From: Entoloma clypeatum
Taxonomy: Eukaryota; Basidiomycota; Agaricomycetes; Agaricales; Entolomataceae
DNA: 64,000 nucleotides
Assembly (NCBI GenBank): GCA_963565915.1
Contig: OY751490.1
Coordinates: 868,001 to 932,000 of the forward strand
Direction: 5' to 3'
Part shown: positions 1-10,371 of the stretch, one piece after another
Layout: each line of letters opens with the position of its first letter
How positions within the stretch are numbered: position 1 is the stretch's first letter
Position numbers and translations under genes: made by a program
The notes under the pieces: generated by a model
Told to the model about the DNA's origin: nothing
Seen by the model: the letters and a program-made list of their open reading frames with translations, nothing else
Databases searched by the model: none

Positions 1-1868
1 CGGAAATATTCCAGGTTCTTGTGATCGGTCAAGATCTCGAAACGTTCCCTGGCTTCAAGCAGATAGTGTCTCCAATCTTTCAATGCTTCCACAACTGCCA
101 GGAGTTCTTTGTCATATATCTCGTAATTCTGTTCGGCCGCGGACATGGTCCGCGACAAGAACGCGATGGGGTGCCATTTGTCGTCTTGCTTCTGAGAGAG
201 TACTGCTCCAATTGCATAGCCCGATGCATCAGTTTCAACCCTGAACTGTCCCTCTGGTTGCGGTAATGCCAAGACTGGTGCCGATGTAATTGCCCGTATG
301 AGACCTTCAAAAGCTTGTTGCTCTGTTGGTCCCCAAGTAAATGCTGTACCGCCTGTGAGCGCGGTGAGAGGTTTCGTGATATTTGAGTACCCTTCAATAA
401 AACATTGATAGAAGTTAGCAAATCGAAGGAACTTCTGAACTTCCTTTTTTGATGTGGGTGCTCGCCAGTTTCGAATTGTATCCACCTTCTCGGTTTCCAT
501 CTCAACACGTCCCTCACCAACCACATATCCCAATATAGGACATTTCGTTACTTCCCATAAACACTTCTTCTCTTTTAGGAACAAATCATTGTCCGATAGG
601 ATCTGTAGGATTTCTTCAGTGTTTCGCGCGAGTTCTTCTTTGGTTTTACCGATAACCACGATGTCATCCATGTAGATCACGCAGATACTTCGGCGGATCT
701 GGTCCCGGAATAGACTAGCCATCATTCGAGAGAATGTTCCCGGGGAGTTGCAAAGACCGAAAAACATGACCAATGGTTCGAACAATCCTCGACTGGTGAG
801 GAAGGCAGCTTTCCATTCATCGCCCTCCTTAATCCGGACGTTGTTATAGCCCCACATGATGTCCATTTTGTTGAAGTAGACCGCATCTTTCAGTACGTCC
901 AAGAGATCGGATATTCGTGGGAGTGGGAACTTGTCTTTGACCGTGAATTTATTGACCATGCGGTAATCTTGTACCAATCGTTTGGAGCCATCCTTCTTGT
1001 TGATGAAGAAGCAAGGGGAGGCATAAGGGGATTTGGACGGGCGGATCTTTCCAGTTGCTAGACCCTCGTCAATGAATGCGTCCAATTACTCTTGTTCCTT
1101 TTGCGTCATAGGATATGTACTTCCCCCTAGTTCCTTTGGTGCGTCTGGTGTAAGTTCAATACCATGGTCCCATTCCCTCTTCTTTGGGATCTTGTCAAAG
1201 TTCTCTTTTTCGAAGAGGTGAGCAAATCATTCAACATATGAGGGTCGTTTGGTTGTGGGAGGTGGTGTGGGATTGACAGCTTGCAAAATAGGGTCTCCAG
1301 GCTTTCATTTCTGATCTGACTTTTTGGGTGCATCTTTGTCATGCACCTCAACCATGCGAACCCGGTGTTTGCGACCATCAAGGTTAACCCTGAAATCTGA
1401 GTGTTTGGTTTGGCATGTTGGGCACTGGTTAAATGTTACAGCGCTGGTTGTCCAATTGATTGTAGGATTGTGGTGTACCAACCAGTCATGTCCCAAGAGC
1501 ATGTCCGTTCTCCCAATGTCCAGTACTATTGCTTCCATGGTTTCCTGATGTGCTCCCAAATCCAGTTTGACTTCGGCAAGTTGGCTCGCTTTCTGTTGTC
1601 GATTTGGCGATCCATCCGCATTTAGAATTGCTATGGGCGGTATTCCTCGCGTGGGGAGGTTCTGTTCGTGTACTATTCTGGGATGGATGCATGTGCGTTC
1701 ACATCCGCTGTCAACCTCAGGTCGGATAACCTTTGGTCCTCATCGTGTCCTGAGCTGAGCTAACAGCCTGATTTCTCGTCTTTTCGGAGGTTTATCTCCC
1801 TTCACAATCTTAGTTGACACAGCAGTTTGTTTGGCAGGGATGACATAGGTTCTATTGTCTGCAGTCAT
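1..1868 (-). pseudogene. Pol polyprotein (PR-RT-RNase H), family A copy 1, interrupted and partial
   Basis: Begins at an ATG about 50 nt after the gag stop, in the -1 frame relative to gag, and is cut by the window edge. Present are the retropepsin-like region, the RT core with YMDD near 680, and the start of RNase H. Compared with copy 2 it has a Trp codon changed to TGA at 1305-1307 and a Glu codon changed to TAA at 1086-1088. From 1085 to the left edge the RT/RNase H frame appears open. Integrase and chromodomain would lie outside the window. Confidence 0.88.
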
Positions 1869-1918
1869 ACAAGGCAAGCAAGTCCGTTTAATAGATAAGG
1901 GTCGCAACTTAGCATCGT

Positions 1919-2777
1919 TTAATCGGACCCTTTGGGAAAATCCTTCTTGTCAGCTTCTAAGATTGTGGTTTCATCATTCTTGGCATCTTCTTCGGACACC
2001 TTCCTAACCCTTCCGGCATTCTTCTTTGGCTTGTAGCAGTTGTGCGCAATATGGCCTTCTTGGTCACAGTTGAAACACTTGCGACCATCTTTCTTCTTTG
2101 GAGCACTACAGTCTTTAGCCAGATGACTGAAGTGTTGACAGTTGTAGCAACAGGCTACTCCTGCTTTGTCGATCTCCATGGACTTGCCCTGACCACCATA
2201 AGTGGTACCCGATCCGGTGCATATGTCGCCGCCACCTCAGTGTGTGTTCTTCCATCTGTCGTCCCTTGCTTCGGATCTCCTTTGCGTACTCGGAGTACGT
2301 CTTGCCATCACTAGCCACTTGTTCAGAGATTCTGCAGTTGACATTCTTCTCTAGGATGTATTTCCCAGTTTCTTCACCAAGATTTGACAGCTTCAAGAGC
2401 TCTTCAAATTTGTCCAAGAATTCGTCAATGGTGCATTTCTCTTGTCTCAGGACTTTGAGTCTTGCTTTGGCAGCGACCGACTTGTTGGTGATGGAGAATC
2501 GTGTGGTGATATCATCGGAGAAACCTAGCCAGGTGATGTTCTCATTGTCAACAGCAAGAGCATCTAACTTGTTACTGGCCCAGTGCCCGCCGGACCCTTC
2601 CATCATGTGGGATAGTACCGTGAGAATCTTCTGATCATCCGTTAGGCTCTTTTGGAACCTGATGTTTAGTTTGGTGGCTTTCCACCACTCGTTGAAAGTC
2701 TGTCTGTCCTTGAACATCCCAGGATCCTTGATGATCTTGGATATATCCATTGTTTGTACTGCCAGAGCTTCTGCCAT
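1919..2777 (-). pseudogene. Gag protein, family A copy 1 (frameshifted)
   Basis: Capsid/nucleocapsid protein of the Ty3 element. The N-terminal part from the ATG at 2777 matches copy 2 gag closely. A small deletion near 2245 shifts the frame before the nucleocapsid. The C-terminal part carries two CCHC zinc knuckles (CX2CX4HX4C twice, about 2150-2040), which would bind the element's RNA. Copy 2 has lost the first of these, so this copy preserves the ancestral nucleocapsid layout. Near the gag end an in-frame GGATTTT (1937-1943) precedes the -1 pol frame. Confidence 0.85.
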
Positions 2778-3450
2778 GTCTAGAGTCTGCGGAGGAGAAG
2801 AGGGGTCTGTTGGCGGAATTGGTGGCAAAACACTCGGGGTATTTCCTCTGTAGATCTCTAAGGAATCTCTGTTCCTGCGCGTCTGTTGGTCACACGAAGG
2901 GGTCAAGTCTCTTGTTTCGTGCCCAGCGGTTGTACTCGGTCTGTTGTTCTTCAGTGGTGAAGTGGGCGTAGATCTGCTGCTTCGAGTAAGACGTGATGAT
3001 GTGGCTCTGGGACGTCTCCATGTGAGCGTCCTAATCAATCTTCTGATAACGGTTGTCTGGACACCAATAAACTCTCTGATCTCTGTGATCCGACCTGTCT
3101 GAGGTCCTTCTTGAACGCGAAAACTTTCGAGTTCGTTCTGTCAGGCGTTGTAACGCGCAATCTGGTGTTGCCGAGCAAGATGGATGCTCTCTGCTATCTC
3201 GCCGTGGGGGCGATGCTCGTCGTTGTCTAGTTCTTCGTCAAGCACCTGTTGTAGGATGCGACGGATCTCCGATTCGATGTACTGCTGGATGAGTGTAAAA
3301 TCGATACTGTCTCGAGGACTTAGCTCCTCCTGTCGGGCTTCTGGCGTGCTGAATGGGTTACTGGTGAAGTTTTCAAAGAAGCGCGACGTCTTGACTCGTC
3401 TGGTAGTTGCTCTCTTCGCTCTGGGCGAACCTAACGAGATTTGCCAAACT

Positions 3451-3851
3451 TGTTATGCTTAACAAACTGTTCCAAGGTTTGGGCAGAGTATGCAGGAAGT
3501 GGAAAGGCGAAGAGCAAAGTGATTGCTAAATCTAAGGAATCTACTATAGTACAAGAGGTTTATATAGGTACTGACTATAGGCGGTAGCGGATGAGTCAGT
3601 ACTGCGGAAGGCAGTGGGCATGAGTAAGGCGACTGCGGAAGGCTATGTACAGTGAGTAAGCTGACTGCGGAAAGCGAGTCAGCGCGGGAGCAAAGTATAC
3701 TAAAGGGGATGACGAAGTAATGTAATGAGTCAGACTGGGAATTGAAGGTTGTGAAAGTAGAGGTTAGACATAGTGAGTTCGTAAGAGGGTGCCGAGTCGG
3801 GCCGATAGGTAAAAGATATGATGTGGTCCTCATACCGTAGAGTCCGTAACA
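3451..3851 (-). repeat. 5' LTR of family A copy 1
   Basis: 401 bp with TG...CA ends (TGTTACGG to GCATAACA on the minus strand). It shares its whole structure with 29478-29847, 39074-39444 and 49279-49625. In transcriptional orientation it has a TATATAA box followed about 34 nt later by the probable start of R. It contains an internal array of about 33-bp units built on ACTGCGGAAGGC. Confidence 0.92.
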
Positions 3852-4470
3852 CAGATGAACAGACTTCACTATTTAACCAATAGATGTTGTCGTTCATACT
3901 GTGGGATTCACAAGTGAATAGGGATTTAATGTTAGGTGCACTAAAAGTAATGCTTCCTAACTGACCATTCATATGGTATCCTTGTTTCAAGATCTCGCCT
4001 ACTGACAGGAGACTTTGATCCAAGTCAGGTATATAATAAACTGGGTGCAAACAAGTGTATTCTTTGTTATGCACGCCATCATCATGTCGTAGTATCACTG
4101 TACCAGCACCCACAATGCTAATATCCTTGCCTTTGGCAGCGGTGCGAACATGGATTGGTTTGTTGTATGACTTGTATTGCACAAAGTCATTGATCTCATT
4201 TGTGAAGTGGAGAGAAGCTCCTGAACATCAGCAAAAGATACATCTACTTGGCTTACTTGGTGTTCTTAAAAAAGATGGCTTGCCATACTTTACCTTACTT
4301 AGCCTGTCTTGTCAGGGTTCAAGTGATCCAAGACCCTGTCAAGGGATGCTAAGTATGGCAAGCCATCTTTTTTAAGAATGCCAAGTAAGCCAAGCAGATG
4401 TCCCGTTTTGCTGATGAATCTAAGATCCAGTCTGCTTTCTTCTTTTCTTTACCATCTAGCACAAGTTACA
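3852..4470 (-). pseudogene. Ty1/copia Gag-Pol fragment (protease region)
   Basis: Minus-strand copia remnant truncated on its 3' side by the family A LTR. Readable downstream of the active site is the typical copia pattern (HVRTA.GK..., VYYIPDL..SLLSVG). The active site is split: codons for ADWILDS lie at about 4434-4415 and codons for GASLHFTNEIND at about 4221-4188, with a hairpin element inserted exactly between DS and GAS. The part upstream of 4470 in the minus sense does not continue in frame. It is a dead fragment. Confidence 0.8.
4226..4416. mobile_element. Hairpin MITE/foldback element inside the copia protease
   Basis: About 190 bp, almost wholly an inverted repeat. The arms start TCAGCAAAA... 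(from about 4228) and end ...TTTTGCTGA (about 4414). The longest nearly perfect block is about 50 bp, 4240-4290 against 4351-4401. A second, weaker inner pairing (CTTGTCAGGG / CCCTGTCAAG) lies in the loop. A short TGAA repeat flanks both sides. Removing it rejoins the copia reading frame at the catalytic Asp-Ser/Gly-Ala, which supports insertion. No ORF, so non-autonomous; the superfamily is not clear. Confidence 0.8.
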
Positions 4471-4629
4471 AAATGTGAATTTATTTTATTTAAGAAATTT
4501 ATTATATAGCAGCTATCTACAAGCCTGCTAGATTTCATGCACCATTTGCCGTGCTTTGTTAGCAGCATGCCAAGGCATTTCAGAGTGTTGGGCTCAACGG
4601 GCTTGACGCCAGACATCATGATGCGCTCC

Positions 4630-4829
4630 NNNNNNNNNNNNNNNNNNNNNNNNNNNNNNNNNNNNNNNNNNNNNNNNNNNNNNNNNNNNNNNNNNNNNNN
4701 NNNNNNNNNNNNNNNNNNNNNNNNNNNNNNNNNNNNNNNNNNNNNNNNNNNNNNNNNNNNNNNNNNNNNNNNNNNNNNNNNNNNNNNNNNNNNNNNNNNN
4801 NNNNNNNNNNNNNNNNNNNNNNNNNNNNN
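4630..4829. other. Assembly gap (200 N)
   Basis: Exactly 200 N, the same size as the other two gaps, so a placeholder of unknown true length. Confidence 0.99.
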
Positions 4830-7800
4830 CATGGTCACGACACAGACCTCAAAGTCGCACACATTGATTCCGATTCTGTCCTGACCGACTGGTGTCGCCC
4901 TACGGCCAAATCTGTCGACTAAACGTCCGCAAAAACATCCACAGAGTCACACCGGGCCGTCCTCCGAGTCGGGGCTAATTGCCCCAAAACAGGAGAAGTT
5001 GATGTAGCAGGTGGCGTCTCCACCTTGAACAGGAAACGCGTTGGTGTGTGAGTACCGCTCGATCCATTTGGCTGCAGCAAAGGGAAACTTGGTCACAGCG
5101 ATCTACACTCCCAAGAAAGGGGATGTCAAGTAGTAAGCGTCTGTACCGGTCACCGGGTAGGCTCCTAGCACGTAAGGAGCGGCTTTCGCGTGACCAGCTG
5201 TGCGATGGCTCGTGGGCGTGGATATTCGGGGACGAGACCAGGGGAAGGAGTTTACGTAGAGGATGACTCTGCGTGTGCAAAACAGTGCAGGGGAAAACAG
5301 GAGAGGGTGCGTCCTTCGGCGAGTCCACAGAACCAAGCGCCGATGAGAATGGCACCACGCACTGGCACTCCCGACGAGGGTGAATGTAACGTGCGATGTT
5401 GAGCACCCGAGCACGCACCAGAGCAGCACTCCTTCATCTTGAACAGTAAGGATCAATGTTTGGAGGTATGGAGACTACTGTGGTCCGTACTGCGCGTAAC
5501 CCTCGGTATCCTTATCCATACCTGTTATCGATGTTCGAAGCGTCATTTACTCCTTGCAATAGTTGAAATCCACGTTACATAAGAAGAAAGTCATAGAAGT
5601 TGTAGAAGTGCGACTGCCGAGTAGCTGTCTGTGAACATCTGGGAGCGGCAGATCTTCTGCCATGCGACACAGGAGAGTTAGTCGGTTTGCGACTCAGGAA
5701 GATCTTGCCTAAACGACGTACCTTCGCGCTTCAGCGACATTAAGAAAGTCATCCCCGTCCTCACGTCAATCAATCCGAGTCTGTAGCCCCCCTCGCCAGA
5801 TTCACCAAATCAATCATGAAGGCTCGCTCGGCTCGTTTGGCGGTTTGCACACCCCCCGCCACCAGCCCACGCATGTTCAAGGCTGAGCGAGACAGGCAAG
5901 GATGTCATGTTGATGGACATGGACATGGAGCGCGCAGAACAAGCGGACGTAGTATAATGAATCACACCTCAGTAGACCGTTCTATCAATTTCAAACCATT
6001 GACTCAGGCTCTCCATCGGGAAAAACCTGAATCCTAAATGTGAGCACATAGCTCGTGATTATACATAACGAAAGGTAATTTTTATTTATCGCCCTCACGA
6101 GCTTCATGGCGTTTATCTGAATGCAATCCGAGCGGTATCGAGTTACCGCAACTCACTAAATAAATATTAGACCTCATTTTGTTTATTTACTGACGATAAA
6201 TGTTGGGTATTTAAAAACATATTCACTGATTGCATCTTCAAGTTATGGCCTGTCTTCATATAAATATGTAGTTCAAAAAATGTTTACATTGCAACGAAGT
6301 ACTAGAACTTTACAGGGACATTGATATCAAACAAAAACTAGTAGTACTGCCTACTTAGGACGACTTAGGCTGTAGAGACACTAAACTGTGGTACGTACAT
6401 GAAACCAGACGACCTCGAAGCTGGCGTACAAAGTGAAAGACTTACGCTACGCCGACTCGTCGCCGGGGAACTGAACAGAAGGCTGAGACAGGGTTGACGA
6501 AATCAGAAAGCGATGTGAGACTTACAATGCACATTATGCAATGCAATAGCTCGTGAACCCTGTGGCGGCTATCTAGATTCAGGGAACGTGGTGACAGGGT
6601 TCTGCCCGACCCTTGCAACAAGAACAATAAAACACATACCCAGAGAAACCCGAAAAAGGAAAATATTGAGAGCGCGGGAGATGTGCATAGCGAGGATAGG
6701 TTGACTATGGGTGAGTGAGTTGAAGTGGGCGGAAGAAAGGCATCTATCAAAGACTACCATGGCTCGAGGATGGCCACTCACCGGAATCAACTGCTATAGC
6801 CATTCTCAACATCACGATGGACACGTTGGCAGATGAACCGGATGAGCCTCCACTCGCGAACGTCGCAGAGGAAGGTAGGTGGTGGGTGAAGGACAAGAAG
6901 TTCTCATTTAAGGGCAGTTTGCTGCGACTATTTAAGTCTGCACGGCGGATTTGGTGATTGCCTTTTTGGAGTACTTATTTGACCTCCATATCCCGACTTC
7001 TGCGGGGCACAGGGCCTGTGCCCAAAACTTTCCCTTAGATGCGAAATCGCCCCTCGCCAAAATCTGCCCGAAACGACCATCGCAGGGCGAAGGGTTCACC
7101 ATCGCGCTCGACTTCTTCGGCTCTGAAGGGACAAAATCCTCCTCAGTGGACGCCGGCTCAATATCCTCGCCATCAGGCTCCCTGTTTTGGCGCATTTCCC
7201 CATCACCATTCTGCCTCATGTAGTTAAATGATATACTCATCTTGTTGATGCTCGAGCTCCTACGCCAGCCGAGAACCACACTGCTCTCCTCCTCGTTTAT
7301 TTCTGTGTCTGGTGTCTGCGTTTGCAACACTCACACTCAGCTTGTCGGATTGCCTTTGTCGTCCACCTTGCAGGTGGAGACGGAGGAGGCGGAGGCAGTG
7401 AAGCGCGGCTCAGACACAGTGCTTCGGAGACAATGTCAATTACTCACAGTTAAATCAGAGGAAAGAATGTTTGATGATTAAATACTATTTGTGACCGACC
7501 TTCGTTACGGTGATATTTTATTCAGAGCAAGTCCTCATCCTATTTAATTGTAGTTTAATCCTTTATAATTTAATATCATTGCACTTAGTGAGCAATATGA
7601 GTGCTCACCGTGTCCACTGAGTGCATATTTTCTTCGTTGATCATTGTGAAGCCAAATGAAGGTTTCGGGTTTTTCCCGATGTCCGAGTCGAGAGTGCTTC
7701 GAGGAGAAATTGAAACATACCAGGTACACCTGGCGATCGCTACAAAACGCACAACTATGCATGCAGTGCTTATGATTCTGAAAGGACAGTTGACCATGTT

Positions 7801-8101
7801 GGATTGACGAGCGCGTTAAGATGCAGATGCCTGACGCTTAAAGAGCATGAGAAAATCCTAAAAATAGCACCTCGTCCCGAATTTATGGTTTATATAGTAT
7901 CACTGCCAACCTTCTTATCGAAGGGCCGCACGAGTTCATATCATATTTACATACATACATACATACATATCTAGATGCCTAATTTACTGTACAGAGCACT
8001 CATATATAATACCATAATAGCATATTTTACGGGCATTATAATCGATCAAACCTCTTAGTAGTATCCGACTCTGCACTTCACCATGCCGGTTGCTGCTGAA
8101 T
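4830..8101. other. Gene-poor stretch, no supported gene
   Basis: Only short overlapping frames on both strands and none shows a recognisable domain or a convincing chain of spliced exons. A minus-strand frame of 132 codons at 6932-7330 is acidic and low-complexity and could be a small hypothetical protein, but nothing else supports it. A (CATA)n microsatellite lies at about 7949-7969. Confidence 0.5.
7949..7969. repeat. Microsatellite (CATA)n
   Basis: About five uninterrupted copies of a 4-bp unit ending in CATATC. Confidence 0.9.
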
Positions 8102-9716
8102 CTAGAGACGTGGCACGTCCTTCAAGTTCTCACCAGGTGGATCACGGGCAGCAGGACAAAGAAGCGAGAGTCTGGGAACGGATATTTCCCCGGCTCCTTG
8201 CACCTGCGCATACGTAGCATACCAATAATCGAGGTCGGGGGAAACGGACAACGAGCACAAACGAAGGTGCCTGGTGCTACCCATACCGAATTTCTATCAC
8301 CAGAGGCAAAACAAAAAAATCTTGAGAACGATATATAGACCAGTCAAAATGCCGCTGCAGCTCACCTTGTGGTAGTCATGGACCAGATCTGCAATGATGA
8401 GCGCCAAACTCGCTCTCGTAATCTCGCCGCAGTCGCATCCGACGGTGATGGGTACCAACCACTCCTCGTGGCCTTCAAACTAGAGGAAAGAGTGGGGTTA
8501 GTCGCGAAAGCCGTCGATAAAACTCGATGGTTTGAAGGTACCTGGACAACGAGGGTGATTGCATCCGCCTCGTGCGGCGAATCATCAAACACGGTCTCGT
8601 TTGCGCCGAGCATGGAGGCTTTGAGCCCTCTGATGTCCGTCAGGGGTACGCCTAGAGAATCGGGGGAAGCGTCCGTGGACTCAAAGTCGATGACGAAAGG
8701 CGGCGGGAGAATGGCCTGTGAGTGAGGGAGGAGTATGTCTTTTTTTTTCTTCCCGAAGTGTTGATTGGAGGCTCTGTTATGCCGTTTCTTCTGTCGGCAA
8801 AGACTCAATGAATCGTCGCAGAATAATAAGAAGAGGTAGACATACAACCCGACGCTCGATGTGGGACTTGATGCGACTAGCGGCGGTGTGCAGACAGTCT
8901 TCACAGCACCTGTCCTTGGGCATGGTGGGATCCGTTACCTCTTTTTCGAAGAATGTGAACGGCTGCGATCAAATCAATTCAGGACTGGCAGGGTAAAAAA
9001 AAAACGAAGATACAAACACGCGGGAAGAATGCTTCAGCAAGCTTTGGAACTTGCGGCTTCGGAGGTGTCGCCTCAGAAAAAGAGTAAGAGTCGAGTTCAG
9101 GCATGCGGACCGATTGAAGCGGTTTAGAAGATTGTTCCAAGTACGGAAAATCGGGATGATAGCGAAATTCCCCACCCGCCTCTTCGTCGTCGTCGTCGTC
9201 ATCGTCTGGATCGGCGCCCTGGGGCGACTGGGAACAGATTAATTCAAATGTAAATGGGAACGGAATGGTTGTACGGACCGTTATAGAAAACAGTGGGACG
9301 GCTGGGTCCTCATCTTCCGAGTCCTCCGCAGGAGAAGGTGAGCGGCTGTTGTGGCCCTAAGAACAAGGATATTTCTCTGTCAACGGGTAGATGTAGAGGA
9401 GAATAGGGCATACAGAAATCATGTTCTCAGCTCCGATTACATATACATTCTGTAGGCATCGTTAGAGACTGATCACGAAGCCGTGTAGCCAGACTCACGC
9501 AGGGCGAACTCGACCGCGAAGAGGGGATCCCCAGGATGACTTCGAGCGCTTTGTTAAAATCGAACCTCGGCTGCCGAAGCCATGAGTGATAACACAATGG
9601 CTGACGTGATTTGAACCTACAGTTCGAACGTGGCTTAGAGACAAGCGACTGAGCGCCTCCACCTCGGCAAAGAGTTGCGAGCAAGGAGGGAGTCGAACGT
9701 GTACGTCGACGCTCAT
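8102..9716 (-). CDS. Hypothetical protein, eight exons, about 350 aa
   Basis: Not recognised. A coherent model with phase-consistent GT-AG introns is: 9716-9621, 9570-9499, 9356-9279, 9227-9018, 8962-8846, 8715-8542, 8479-8366, 8293-8102 (32, 24, 26, 70, 39, 58, 38 and 63 codons plus stop). Visible features: a Ser/Pro/acidic linker (residues about 53-82) followed by seven consecutive Asp; a Cys/His cluster (RCCEDCLHTA, about residue 170); then a well-ordered C-terminal half with HEEWLVPITVGCDCGEITRA, which looks like a folded domain. No signal peptide or membrane segment. A TATA-like TTTAAATA lies about 55 nt upstream of the ATG. The last exon might be longer or further spliced. The Cys residues could bind metal; function is unknown. 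Confidence 0.72.
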
Positions 9717-9766
9717 GATGCAGATGCAGAAGGTTGTGTGGAGTTCTACTGTGCTTGGGGGCACCC

Positions 9767-9774
9767 TTTAAATA
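9767..9774 (-). promoter_or_regulatory. TATA-like box of the eight-exon gene
   Basis: TATTTAAA on the minus strand, about 50-58 nt before the ATG at 9716. The 655-bp region 9717-10371 lies between two divergent genes and probably holds both promoters; no other motif was recognised in it. Confidence 0.45.
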
Positions 9775-10371
9775 CATTTGAACCAGGCCAAAGCGAACAG
9801 TGGTTGGCCAGTTTGGAGAGATGGCCATGATCATGACAGCCGGATTCGGTTGTGCCATTGTGTCGCCTGCCACTGAGTTTCTTGCCGAGCTATAACTTGT
9901 AGCGCAGAACAATGAGGGCGGAAATATGACAACGGGTTACCAAGATGGCCAAGCAGGAAACGGAGCCATTTCACGGACGGGTAGTCTGACGATGCCTCCA
10001 ACGGTGGTAAGCAATTAGAATACCGAGTCATTAGACACATCCTGCACAAGCCTGAAGTACATTGAGGGCGTGGACCTCTCAAACTCGGTGTAGCTTGGAG
10101 GATCAATTACAGGAATTTCTGTCGATGTGGGCAGATGATATCAGTTATGGTGAGCGAAAAACTTACAATACTTAATCTCACAGGGCAGGACTCAAACTTG
10201 AGACACAGTGATGACCTTGAGAAAGGAATTCAACCTCACCTTTCGCACATGCAAAATGGAGTACGCTCGACGTCGACGCGTGGAGAAGACCGCGATGTTT
10301 AGACTTGTTTAATTCCAACGTACCCTTTCTCCGTTAGGAGCCAATCGCCCTTTGCGCAGCAAAAAACAGCC

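Larger units (their letters stand above)
1..3851 (-). mobile_element. Ty3/gypsy chromovirus-type element, family A copy 1 (left part cut by window edge)
   Basis: Minus-strand LTR retrotransposon. Reading right to left: 5' LTR (3851-3451), leader, gag (2777-1919), then protease, reverse transcriptase and RNase H running off the left edge. It is a close paralogue of copy 2 (29478-34970). The 5' LTR sits directly in a copia fragment at 3852, so this copy inserted into an older copia element. The flanks of the LTR (AAACT on the left, CAGAT on the right) do not match, as expected when the partner LTR lies outside the window. Gag is frameshifted and pol carries two stops, so the copy is not functional. 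Confidence 0.93.

Noticed and set aside
9590..9690. tRNA-like A box and B box on the minus strand (GCCGAGGTGGAGGCGC ... GGTTCAAATC)
   Set aside because: The acceptor and T stems do not pair, and the segment is explained by the first exon and first intron of the eight-exon gene.
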